Shown here one piece after another: positions 28,475 through 38,275 of a stretch of DNA of 64,000 nucleotides. Location: contig BLLK01000045.1 of NCBI GenBank assembly GCA_021927905.1, forward strand, positions 1,798,001-1,862,000, in the 5' to 3' direction. The translations under genes and the position numbers were made by a program. Position 1 is the stretch's first letter; each line of letters opens with the position of its first letter. The notes below the pieces were generated by a model. The model ran no database searches. It was not told the DNA's origin and was given only the letters and a program-made list of their open reading frames with translations. The stretch is from Chaetoceros tenuissimus (Eukaryota > Bacillariophyta > Thalassiosirophyceae > Chaetocerotales > Chaetocerotaceae).

Positions 28475-29803
28475 ATGAACGATACCTTGCAGCTTATACC
28501 AATTGATGTTTTCAAACAGTGCCTCTCATCTTTCTTCGACGATGAGTCAGTTATTGTGCTATCAATGTCATCGAAATGCTACAGTAACTTGTTGATACAT
28601 GAAAAATCACAATTTACAGTAAATCTCTGGAAAGCATGTTGTAAAAACAGGTGGAAATATGTAAACTTTGACACAATATCTGATATACAAGAAGACGGGG
28701 ATAATCAATGGCTCGATGCATATAGGAGACATCGAGCGTTAGATCAAGAAAATGAAAACTTATTGAAGGCCATACAGCACTGTTCATTAAAAGATTTGCA
28801 AAGAAATGAAACATTATTCTCATCAGTCGTATCTAGAGGAGAAAATATTGTAGATATCTTTCTCAAGTGCCGAGACTCTTTGGAATGGAAATCAAAAGAT
28901 ATGCCAACCATTATTGAAAAGAGTCTTCTTCGATATTGTATCTGCGAAATATTTCGATCAGAGAGCGCAGAGGACATGCCACTTGAATTGGGTGCAATTT
29001 GGATTGCCCAGTATTTTTCATCGAATATTGTGAATGTGGCAAATGCATCATTAGCATCACTGAGAAACTCATCATTCCAAAGACGTATAGAGAAAGAGTT
29101 GGATGACATGGCTCGTGCACTTGTCAGTCGACTAGAAAAGAGACATTCAATTTTCACTTCAAACAATGATGTATATGAAATTCCATCTAGCCAGTTGTTC
29201 CCTCTATTGAGCATTTTGGAAGAGATGAAGTATTTCTTTGACAAGGACCATGAAGATAGACAAAATGCTGAACATAGGCAAGGATCGGCATTTCATGGTA
29301 ACGTTGAAGACTATTATTCCTATAAAAACTCAATGATCCAAAGTGTCTTATCTGAGCGAAAAGGAATCCCAATAACTTTGGGTATAGTTTACGCTGCTAT
29401 AGTTCGGAGAGCCACCAATGTACACATTAGAGCAGTGAATTTACCTGGTCACTTTATGCTATCTGTAGAAGACGTTTCTGGGTCCCATCAAGATGATGTT
29501 CTATTTGTGGATGCGTTTCATGGAGGTAAAATTCTCACCCAAAGAGAGGTTGAAGATATGATTACTAGTGGTTATAATATTCGATGGGATCAAAGCTTTG
29601 TGTCGCCCGTTCCAAACTTGTCAGTATGGAAGCGGGTAGCATTCAACCTTACCAACTGTCACGACATTCCAAATGAAGTTCGGGAACAAGTGCAGAGCCT
29701 GATAATAATGGGTTTCAATCATAACAGACTTCGTGATATACTGGGAAATGATAGGTTACTATTTTTAATCCCTGAATATATTAATAGTGGAGATGTATTT
29801 TAA
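28475..29803 (+). CDS. F-box plus SirB1/transglutaminase-like protein (FBXO21-like)
   Basis: The frame from the ATG at 28475 gives 442 residues; upstream codons in the same frame lack an ATG. The N-terminus has an F-box pattern, LIPIDVFKQCLSSFFDDESV, followed by VLSMSSKCYSNLL and LWKACCKNRWK. From about residue 245 comes the SirB1-type transglutaminase-like region. It includes YYSYKNSMIQSVLSERKGIP, ITLGIVYAAIVRRATNVHIR and then AVNLPGHFMLSVED, where the PGHF motif is characteristic. Vertebrate FBXO21 combines an F-box, this region and a YccV domain in an SCF ubiquitin ligase. No YccV-like domain is visible here. The substrate is unknown. The gene is convergent with the proteasome-like gene, with only 31 bases between the stop codons. 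Confidence 0.8.
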   Translation: MNDTLQLIPIDVFKQCLSSFFDDESVIVLSMSSKCYSNLLIHEKSQFTVNLWKACCKNRWKYVNFDTISDIQEDGDNQWLDAYRRHRALDQENENLLKAIQHCSLKDLQRNETLFSSVVSRGENIVDIFLKCRDSLEWKSKDMPTIIEKSLLRYCICEIFRSESAEDMPLELGAIWIAQYFSSNIVNVANASLASLRNSSFQRRIEKELDDMARALVSRLEKRHSIFTSNNDVYEIPSSQLFPLLSILEEMKYFFDKDHEDRQNAEHRQGSAFHGNVEDYYSYKNSMIQSVLSERKGIPITLGIVYAAIVRRATNVHIRAVNLPGHFMLSVEDVSGSHQDDVLFVDAFHGGKILTQREVEDMITSGYNIRWDQSFVSPVPNLSVWKRVAFNLTNCHDIPNEVREQVQSLIIMGFNHNRLRDILGNDRLLFLIPEYINSGDVF

Positions 29804-29834
29804 AAAAGTAATAATACTTAGCAAATTGTATGCA

Positions 29835-30732
29835 TCACGGGGAAATCTTGGAACTTTTGAATTTATCCTCTTTCACTGAGGCACTAGCAATAATCACACT
29901 TTGGCAATTACTCAAAACGCCAAACTCTGTGAAATTTTCTTTTATCGTTTTTTCTAGAATCCTTTCCATGTCTTGTGATGTATGGTGATCCTGGACTGAT
30001 TTCTTAATATTCCCTATATTCTCTTCGTTGTTTCCCTTTCCTAATATAAGCACACCCTGATCAACTTTTGTTACAGTTCCGGCAGGATCAATGGCGAAAA
30101 TTCCATCATTTGCACTTGCAACAACAATAGAGCACCCAAATGGTCGTACACCAGCCTTCATTGTATAATCTTGAAATAAAAGCGCCAACTCTTCAAGTAA
30201 AACATTTATCGGTATTTCCTCTTGAAAAGTAAAGGCGTGTTCCACTGCTAATCTTTGTGCAGCATTTGCTACCACTCTACCGTCTGCATTTACACCTGTA
30301 TGACCCAATACAATCGAGTTTGTAATTTTAAAAAATGTAGGAGTTCCATTATCATTCATTAGAGGTGATGGTAATGTTTGAAGTGATGCAAGTGCTATTC
30401 CATTCAAATTGCGAACCGCAACGATTGGTGATCCTAATGTTGTTGCTTTGATTGCATGCGATAGCTGAGGTAGTTTTCCATTTGGCGAAAACGTAGTCAC
30501 TGTTTGAAATAGATGGTAGATGGTAAAAATACAAGGAGTTAGATTGTGTAGATATATAATAGACTCGCTACTTCACAAAGAAAGTATGTATAAGCAGGAG
30601 TCAAGAAGTCACACAAATGTTGATAGACTTACAACTAAAACTGTACCGCCCTCCGATTGGATCTGTCGCCGACAATACGGCAGGAATAAATGTAAGTAAA
30701 CTTGCTATTATTGCAATTGTAGCTTTCAGCAT
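29835..30732 (-). CDS. Proteasome alpha2-like (PSMA2-type) subunit with N-terminal signal peptide
   Basis: Exon 1 is 30633-30732 and exon 2 is 29835-30499. The intron (30500-30632) starts GTAAGT and ends AACAG. The joined product has 254 residues. Residues 1-22 form a clear signal peptide (MLKATIAIIASLLTFIPAVL, then SA). Right after it is GGRYSFSLTTFSPNGKLPQL, which closely resembles the start of PSMA2 (alpha2), including YSFSLTTFSP and GKL. GVRPFG, a conserved alpha-subunit motif, is also present. Elsewhere the sequence is divergent: the usual VEYA-like helix reads LSHAIKA. Normal alpha subunits are cytosolic or nuclear and have no signal peptide. This copy should enter the ER. In algae with a secondary plastid that route can also lead to the periplastid compartment. 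It is probably a paralogue of a standard alpha2 gene elsewhere in the genome. Confidence 0.8.
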
Positions 30733-31146
30733 TCTCTTGACCTCATTCAAATTAAGGGTTATATTTAGTATTGCTTGTGACTTGTGAGTTGTTTGTTAGC
30801 TGCTGTTGCTTTTGGTTCGTTGTTCGTTGTTTGCTACTTGCTACTTGCTACTAGCTGGTTTGTACAATGACGTAGCTTGTCCAGCATGATATGGATGGAT
30901 TCTTCCTCCGTAGGTACTTGTTGGTATCAAAAGAAGTGATACTGAGTAGTACCTGCGTAAAGTGTCCAAAACAGAAAGGTAGAATCAATCAAAAAAAATA
31001 TATAAGAGTATTTCATCATATTATATACAAAGACAAACCACCGTCTCTTCTGTAGCGCTATTACAAAGCACCATCCCACTATCCTTGCTGGTTTCCAGAA
31101 ACAGCCGCTTCTGGAGGCACTTGATGTAGAAAATAGAGCAATCATC
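30733..31146. promoter_or_regulatory. Divergent promoter with simple repeats
   Basis: About 410 bases separate the proteasome-like and methyltransferase-like starts. The stretch 30778-30856 is a run of related T/G-rich words. The unit GCTACTT is repeated in tandem at about 30833-30853. No gene is seen. Confidence 0.4.
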
Positions 31147-32274
31147 ATGGCAATAGTTCAAAAGCCGCAAAAGAAGGCAACATTTTTGAAATCCAAATTG
31201 TTCCTCTTACTACCTCTTGCTTGTATCCTCATTGTTCTCTCCATCTCAATTCAGCGAGATGAAGAACCCAAGAAAGACTCGGCAAAACAAAGATCATCTC
31301 AAGGAATCTCAACTGGAGATGATGAAACAAAAGAACGCAGTGACTGCGTTGAAAATACAAATCCTTCACCTCCTACAGAATCAACTGAAGAATCAACTCA
31401 ACAAGACTTTAGGGAAGTTGCATTGAAGACAGGAACTGATAAAGTTGCTGGATATAGTGGTTTGGAAGAATGTCTCAAGGATCCAAACAAATGTGTAGCA
31501 AATATGAAGGATGCCATGCGTGAAGAGTGCCGTCCGTGGGGTCACTTCTATGATACTATTTACAATCGCTGGTTGAAGCCATACTCGGCACTAGACTCTG
31601 AAAGAATTCAATTTCTTGAAATCGGGCATTATCAAGGCAAGGGTTTCACTTCATATTCGAATTATTTACCTACGGCTGAATTACATAGTATGGAAATATC
31701 CTGTTTGCCAGCTGGTCCAAGGAGTGAGGGTAAGTGGCCAGAGGAATGGGGAAATTTCGCAAAGAATAATCCAAATTATGAGGCTTTGAGAGCTGCCAAT
31801 AGATTGCACTGTGGAGATGCAAGTCAATATGAATTTTTGAAAGAGACCTGGGAAAAATACATGAAGAGGGAAGATGCTCCCCCTCTCAAGGTTGTTGTGG
31901 ACGATGGTGCACATCTTGCAGAGCAAATGGCAATGAGTCTTTTCTTTTGGATTCCACGCATTGAACCTGGAGGGATCTTAGTTATGGAGGATATTCAGCC
32001 TACTGGTGTTGCGAACCCATTTCGTACTCATATTTTGCCTCAAGTAGTAAAAGATTTGCATTGGTGTGGCAGTGAAGGAGTTCAAGATTTTCTATGTTTC
32101 CCAAGCATACAACCATTCATTCATGCTGTTCATTGCGAAATGCACATTTGCGTGTTTGTAAGAAACTCAAAACCATCTACTGAACCGAGCAGAGAAAATT
32201 CTATAACACCAGCGAATGCCTTCACCAATGCACAGACTTGTTTGTTTGGGCCACATGAGCAGGAACCTAAATAG
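31147..32274 (+). CDS. SAM-dependent methyltransferase-like type II membrane protein
   Basis: The 375-residue protein starts with a basic stretch and one signal-anchor helix (LFLLLPLACILIVLSISI, about residues 19-36). A Ser/Glu-rich stem follows. The lumenal domain begins near residue 95. It has TGTDKVAGY, then GHFYDTIYNRWLKPY, IQFLEIGHYQGKG (motif I of class I methyltransferases), LHCGDASQ, VVVDDGAHLAEQMAMSLFFW and IEPGGILVMEDI. This order matches the macrocin O-methyltransferase / Methyltransf_24-like family, in which the Asp and His of DDGAH sit by the metal or substrate. A lumenal position suggests modification of a glycan or a small molecule in the Golgi. That is inference. Extra cysteines near the C-terminus may form disulphides. 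Confidence 0.75.
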   Translation: MAIVQKPQKKATFLKSKLFLLLPLACILIVLSISIQRDEEPKKDSAKQRSSQGISTGDDETKERSDCVENTNPSPPTESTEESTQQDFREVALKTGTDKVAGYSGLEECLKDPNKCVANMKDAMREECRPWGHFYDTIYNRWLKPYSALDSERIQFLEIGHYQGKGFTSYSNYLPTAELHSMEISCLPAGPRSEGKWPEEWGNFAKNNPNYEALRAANRLHCGDASQYEFLKETWEKYMKREDAPPLKVVVDDGAHLAEQMAMSLFFWIPRIEPGGILVMEDIQPTGVANPFRTHILPQVVKDLHWCGSEGVQDFLCFPSIQPFIHAVHCEMHICVFVRNSKPSTEPSRENSITPANAFTNAQTCLFGPHEQEPK

Positions 32275-33013
32275 GAATGACAAATTATGTAAAATGAAGT
32301 AAAGTATGCATAAACCTTACTGTAGCTTCATCGCAGTTGCATCTCATGTCACCACATACCGAGGAATATTCTCCAGCCAGAGATCAATATTTTGGTTACG
32401 GATTTCGTAAAAGTCCCTCCTGCTTCTAACAAGTAACTATGTACATCTTGAAGTTTCTCATGAAATCGTTCTATATATAATATGCAACCTTCCAAAGAGT
32501 CATTTCACTCTTCGCTCTTAAACAAGTGACAGGCCGGAAGGAAGAAAAAACGTTATTCAAGAAGATGGTTCTCGTGAGAAGCAAAAGACCTCCCGCTTCG
32601 TATGTATAGGAATCAACTCATTCAACATCAACACCTTCTACGTATTTCACTCTGTCAAATGGTCTAATAGTCTATGCTATGAAAGCCGAAGATGCAAAAA
32701 TGATGAGGGCACATCAATATCTCTCAATAGTGTAACTCTTTGTAGAGTAAATATCGTCTTTGAAATTCTCTGAGTGAGTTCTCTAAGTAAGCGCATGTAT
32801 TTGAAGAGAGGGTCTTCATTTGGCATAGCCCCATTTTTCCTTGGGATGCAAAGCAATTCAATTTGGTAGAGGTAATAACGAACTTAGAGATAAATGGAAT
32901 GCTATAGACACTGACAAGACAAATTACATTTGTTGTAAAGGGATGTTTAGTCTTTATTTCTTGCAATACACGCAACGTGATATATTGAATAAAATCATGT
33001 GAAAAGAAACAAA
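32275..33013. other. Intergenic region between convergent genes
   Basis: About 740 bases lie between the methyltransferase-like stop and the LRR gene stop. A short plus-strand frame from the ATG at about 32564 (MVLVRSKRPPAS) is followed by a GTATGT donor-like site. No convincing second exon follows, so I do not call a gene. Confidence 0.35.
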
Positions 33014-35441
33014 CTACTTCGATTTCATCAAAGACTCCCTCCGTCTTTGCAAGATATTTGAAGCAGAAAAAAAAGCTTCTTTTTCCTGCTTCTCTTTATA
33101 AATAGACAAGTTCTTTATTTCAAAGTTGTTCAGATTGTTTGCACTTTTTAAAACCTGTTGAGTCCAACCTTTGGAAACTACCATGTCAATTGTTGGTTCT
33201 TCAACAATGTACTGCCCTGACTTTGCATGCACCCATACAAATCTCTCATCAAAAATATCCCAGGTCTTTTGCCATAAACTCAACTTTTTGAAATAGTGCG
33301 TTGGTATTTAACAATATGATATGTGACAGAGTATCAATTTTTATTGTAAAACTTACCTCAAGGTTTGCTAGTTTCATAAGCTCTTCTTCTTCTTGTTTGG
33401 ATCTTTGTTTTCTCTCAACGTCCACACCGTCAAAGTTCTGTTTCACTTTCTTCTTTGCTCTGATGTAGTCTTTCCAGCGAAAGAAGAGAGTTTCGATACT
33501 GTTCCCTATCCAAGTGTCCAAAACTTTTCTGAGCTTTGCTTGCGTGACTATTGTCTCCATCTTTCGTTTCGAAACTTCGTACTCCACAAGCGCAGTTTTT
33601 TTCCTCTCCATTTCAAGAGCAATTTCTTCTTGTTGTTTGATTTCCTTTTTTCGATTGAATCTTTTGGGGTAATACAAGCTATAAATCTCTACCTTCATAT
33701 TATGAAATCAATAACAAAAAGAGATACTTACACTTTGAGAAGAAAATGCTTCTCTTTCTTTAGCAAGTCTGGATTCTGAGAAAGTCTTGATTCAATCTCA
33801 AATAATTTCTCGATTGGCATTTCTTTCTTCTGTTCCTTTTGTTCCGTGACGAAAATCAATAAAGCTTTACTACCCACTTCTGACTTCAAGAACCTATATG
33901 CTTCTTTTTTAGCAGATTCCATTGCTTCTTCAATCAGTCTTTGTTCGTTTAGTGCTCGTCTTTTCCTCACCATCATGGTTTCTAGAATAATTTCCGACCT
34001 AATGAGGATGCCTTTTCTCCTACATTGCCAGTACTCATCAAAAGGCGTGCATTTGTTCGGCACTCCTTTCTCATCGACGCAGCTGCATCGTCTAAACCTT
34101 GCATTATTGATGGTGATGATGATTTTGCCTCCAGCATCTTGAAAATTCATCAATGCGTTTTCTACTGCTGATCGTTCATATGGAAATGATGATTCGAATT
34201 CAGGTATGAAAATATGAAAGAGAGTGGCCAAACTATCAAGTTGAAAATACTTATCTATCACGGGTACATGAACATGTGAAAGTGTAGTGAATTAGTGTTT
34301 GAAGATAGAGGTAAACTCAACTGAGAGATTAAATATGACGAAGACAATGCTCACCTCCACCAAGCATGACATTTCGTTCAAACTTTGACTCATGCTGTCC
34401 AACTTTACTTAGAACAGACTGAACTGACAAGACAATGTTCTTGCTTTGATTTATTTCGTTCAAGGCATGCCTCTTTCGACTCCAGTGCATTATCTCCTGA
34501 ATCCCTTTTGCAACTATATGAATTGGAGGATTAATGAGAGCTGAGTTTCCGTCTAATTTGAGGTACTGAAGATTCGTCAAGTAATGAAAGTCTATTGGAA
34601 GAGCTGCCAAATTATTGAAATCTAACCAGAGCTCTTCTAGCTTTTTCATCCTTACAAACGATGGAGGCAACTGAGAGATATGATTGCAACTCAAATGAAT
34701 TTGAGTAAGATTAGATTGACAAATCTCAGCGGAGACTGATGTGATTTTGTTTTTATTTGCTGCAAAGACTCTAAGTCCCTTCATACAGGAGATTGCAGAT
34801 GAAACAATTGTGAGGTTATTGGAGCTTACATACACCTCTTCCAGCAATTCCATTGACTCTATGCCCACTGGAAACTGTTCTAGTCGATTACATTCTGCTC
34901 TTAGTATTGATAGAGCCTTCAATTGAACAAAGGTGTCTGGAAGCTTCGATAAATTGTTATTGGAAATATCTAGTACTTGTAAAGATGCCAGATTTCCAAT
35001 TGCATCATCTAGGATACTCAAGTTGTTATCAGAGAGGTCCAAATAAGTCAAGTTCGTCATCTCTCCCAATCGATTATCAAGAACAAGGGAGTTTGATGCT
35101 AACGACAATTCTACGAGAGATTTACAATACTGAGGGATTTCTTCGAGTGAGGAAATATTACACCCAGTTATTACCAGCTTGTGTAGTGGACGATCATACT
35201 CTTCGTTGAAGTTGTAAATCCTTGGTGATATGCGCTTAGATTCGTTTCCATTCGTCATGTTTGTTACAATAACAGTGCCAGTTTTTGACCCATTTTCGCA
35301 AGCCCTCTTCCAGACATCGTCAATTTCCTTCAGCTCCTTTTGACATTGAAGATGTTCCAATTGTTCTTTTCTCATTCGAGATTGCATTTGTCTGTTTGCA
35401 ATGTAGACTCTACGTTTCTTTTTGTCGTCATCTTCATCCAT
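33014..35441 (-). CDS. Leucine-rich-repeat and coiled-coil protein, four exons
   Basis: The exons in gene order are 34355-35441, 33732-34254, 33357-33678 and 33014-33283. All introns are GT-AG, including one of 53 bases at 33679-33731. The total is 2202 bases, or 733 residues. After a charged N-terminus, about ten LRR units run from residue 85 to 330, for example LVELSLASNSLVLDNRLGEM, LTYLDLSDNNLSILDDAIGN and LQVLDISNNNLSKLPDTFVQ. These form a curved surface for protein binding. The second exon adds a helical segment, a small cysteine cluster (CSCVDEKGVPNKC) and Lys/Glu-rich coiled coil. The last exons continue as coiled coil with WKDYIRAKKKVKQN. No kinase or nucleotide-binding motif is present. 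The length and layout suggest a cytoskeletal or scaffold protein, which is inference. Confidence 0.8.
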
Positions 35442-35741
35442 AGTCAGTGTTGAAATGAAAACGACAGCGTCTTTACTTCGAGTGTGAAAATTAGAAAAAG
35501 GAATAAGAGTGGGTCAAGATAAGAGTTAGCTACAACTTGGACTTTGAGGTTGGGATAGTGTTCAAAAATATTTTTGTAATAGGCTTTTCGTCAAGTCACC
35601 ACTTACTCGAAAGAGGCTTGGGACCAAAAGCGCTATGTTACTTGTATCTCGTTTCACCCGAGGCTTATGGAGAGGGCAAAGTTGTTGTTTCCGTTGGAGA
35701 AAGTTTTTGTGGATTTGAACCAAAAGTGAATAATACGATCT
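35442..35741. other. 5' flank of the LRR gene
   Basis: Probable promoter of the LRR gene. Short open frames overlap here on both strands without recognisable products. Confidence 0.3.
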
Positions 35742-36127
35742 ATTTACATTTGAAAAATGTAATAGAAATCCGAAATTCTTAAAAGGTGCTTTTCTATCTG
35801 TACCAGAGGGACAAAAGTTGGTACACGGCCAAAAACTCGTCTGTAAACACGACAAATGTAATGCCAGCAGATCTTTCGTATATTGTGCTTTTAGAAATCA
35901 TGTTCATCCTAGACACTCTTTCGGAATAGTACTTGTCCATACATGTTTGATAGACAAAGTCTTGTGTCCATATTTTAAAAGAGGTGTCCCTGGGTCTATT
36001 ATTACTCACAAAGGTGCTACTCTTTCTCCTAAAAAGGGGAGAAGTGTTGAGTCACGGAGGAGAGCTCACCTGTAGTCACGAAAAATGTAGAAACAGTGGA
36101 AAATCATCTCTATACTGTGCTCATTGA
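35742..36127 (+). pseudogene. Degenerate Cys/His-module fragments (2 to 3 copies)
   Basis: Two clear copies of a short motif occur in different frames. CKHDKCNASRSFVYCAF is encoded at 35842-35895, and CSHEKCRNSGKSSLYCAH at 36071-36127, directly before a stop. A weaker third copy (FTFEKCNRNPKFL) lies at about 35750-35790. The pattern CxHxKC...YCA looks like a small zinc-binding unit. No continuous gene joins the copies, so I read this as remains of a gene or repeat family. The first copy is followed by a segment with VHPRHSFG. An intact parent elsewhere in the genome is expected if this reading is right. Confidence 0.4.
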
Positions 36128-36219
36128 AAGAAGGTGTACCAAGTGAAAATTTCACAATGCACAAATGTACGGAGTGATACACTGCAAAGTGAGTTAGATG
36201 TATTCAGTAAATCTAAATG

Positions 36220-36253
36220 CAAAGCTCTAGGGTATAATAGAATTTTCGAATTC
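36220..36253. repeat. Dispersed 34-bp repeat, copy 1
   Basis: This block (CAAAGCTCTAG, then GGTATAATAGAATTTTCGAA, then TTC) recurs at 48160-48194 with a single short difference. The two copies are 12 kb apart and lie outside recognisable genes. It may be a remnant of a mobile element or a shared regulatory block. Confidence 0.6.
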
Positions 36254-36523
36254 AAACAAGAAAGTTTTCGGTGAGTAAGAGATAGTTCTAAGACAGAAAT
36301 AACATATTTTGTAGTGGCAAAAATATTGTAGATACTCATTAATTGATAATTACGTAATACAATCCCTCGTATTGTCATCAACAAGGAGCAATCTCTACAC
36401 CACACATCTCAGGATTCACAAATGATAAATCTTCTTCGCCCTCTTCATCTTCATCCCCTTTGGTTCCACCTTCATATATCGGCATGAAGGGTATGTCATT
36501 TGGAATTTCATGCCTTTCTACAG

Positions 36524-36895
36524 TAGTTACTCCTTACAAGTTTGGACCAGAAGATAGAATAGACTCAGATCTACATTGGTACTCTAGACTCAATGAGTGA
36601 AAACTTACTGCAGCGCAAGAGATTTAGAGAGTGCGCTTCACAAAAAGAGGTAAGTAGAAGTTCTTCTCTCTTTGAATTTCGAACAGATTCAATTCAATTG
36701 TAATTCATTCATTGGCTTCTTCTTTGTCATATGGTGCCAAATACTCATTACAACTTTGGACTAAGTCACCAAACTATGGAAGATAGAATAGAGTGAAAAC
36801 TTACTGCAGCGGATTAGAGATTTATAGAATGCGATGACAAAAGAGGTAAGTAGAAGTTCTTCTCCATTTGAATTTCGAATCGATATAATTCAATT
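36524..36895 (+). repeat. Direct duplication of about 150 bp containing a first exon and splice donor
   Basis: The segment 36524-36690 is repeated at about 36746-36895. Both copies share GAAGATAGAATAGA, GTGAAAACTTACTGCAGCG, GAGATTTA and AAGAGGTAAGTAGAAGTTCT, then GAATTTCGAA. The first copy has an ATG (36593); the second has ATA at the same place. The duplication carries a short exon and its GTAAGT donor. Confidence 0.65.
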
Positions 36896-37202
36896 CTTGT
36901 TTCATCTAACGTGTATTCACTCTTTGATTTACAAGTCTGCTACAGAGAAACAACCATACTCTCAAGAAAAGTACATGCTCAGACAGCGCACTAGAGAACT
37001 AGAGAGAGAACTCCAAGTATACAAGTGCGAAAGAGAGCAAGTCGTTCAAAAGACCTATGTGGATAATATTGCAATGCAGATCACTCATTTTGGTCAAGAT
37101 ATTCTTTACACGCTAGTTTCTTGTCTTAATGTTGCCCTGGAAAAGAATTCGCTGGATAGCATTCCTATGGTCAACATTGGCGGGGTGATTTTGGTTAGTT
37201 GA
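36593..37202 (+). pseudogene. Small two-exon gene or gene remnant, uncharacterised
   Basis: Exon 1, 36593-36649, encodes MSENLLQRKRFRECASQKE and ends at a GTAAGT donor. The acceptor TTACAAG at 36935 opens a frame to the stop at 37200-37202. Together they give about 107 residues with a charged helix (RQRTRELERELQVYKCEREQ) and a helical hydrophobic part (ITHFGQDILYTLVSCLNVAL). Further on, 37415-37522 encodes a good-looking C-terminal piece (ESARRLLNDFTRVITELIEL, then AQALG and a stop), but I found no intron that joins it in frame. A second, ATG-less copy of exon 1 lies in between. The locus is therefore probably decayed, or its last intron is unusual. I do not recognise the family. Confidence 0.4.
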
Positions 37203-37522
37203 ACCAATGGAATTGGGAGAGAATTGCTACAATATAAAATGGTAGTGTCGAAACTGAATGAATACATATTAGATCGCAATAACCGCAGACCAGAACTTTC
37301 GAATGGAGAGTTAGCACTCTGATGGTTTTTGGACAAGGAAACCATCATGAGGGAGAATACATGTAAAGTAACGATCTTTTCAAAGATTTGAGAAAAGTAC
37401 TTACGTCTATAACAGGAATCACTGTTGGACATGCTATCAATAACGAGTCCGCTCGTCGACTTCTAAATGATTTTACCAGAGTCATTACGGAGCTCATTGA
37501 ACTGGCACAGGCGCTTGGTTAG

Positions 37523-38275
37523 GATCAAGACCACTAGTATGACCCAAAATATAAGGGAGCGAAAGTGATTTCTGATGAAATACGTTCATAGTTGAAAATA
37601 TTTCAGGAAGACTATCAATATTTTAGTCTAAACTTCCTTCCAGTATGTATTGAACGACTTGATGCAATCCTACTTATAATATAATGATTTTCACGATGTC
37701 TTGAGTTAGAAAAGTGAACTATATTCATCGAGGAATGTGTGTTCTTTAATTCGTCGAAGTTATCAACAATTCATTCTAATACTTCTTTGTCTACGATTCT
37801 ATAAAGTGACTCTGGTTTACTTCTAGTCAGCTTTCATCCTCAATATGTTTTCATATTTACAAATTTTGCCATTTTGATGCCATTTTGACATCCACTGTTA
37901 GTCAATTCCTCCACTCATCCCTCCATATTTTGGATAGTTCTTTAAAAACTTGTCTAGGATATTGATAAGACTGAATTGACTTGATGTGCTTAATATTCAA
38001 TAACTCCACTTTACCTCCTTTCATTATTCGCTTCGTAATTGCGGCTGCTGCGACAACTTTTACTTTGGGTCTTCAGTAGTCGATGCTTTTGTTATAGTCG
38101 CAAGAGAACGATATTCTTTCCTCCTACATCTCGAGGAGAAGTCGCTGATTGTAAGTGTGATGATTTTATCGACAAGATTTTGATGTATATTTAGGCATTG
38201 GAAACAAAAGTAAAGTCAGCAAAGAAAATATCAACACGGATTATTTTTAAACTACAAACAAAAAGTATCTTCCCC
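37523..38275. other. Intergenic stretch, nothing recognised
   Basis: About 750 AT-rich bases before the stop of the twin Cys/His-module gene. No gene, RNA or ordered repeat is supported. Confidence 0.35.
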
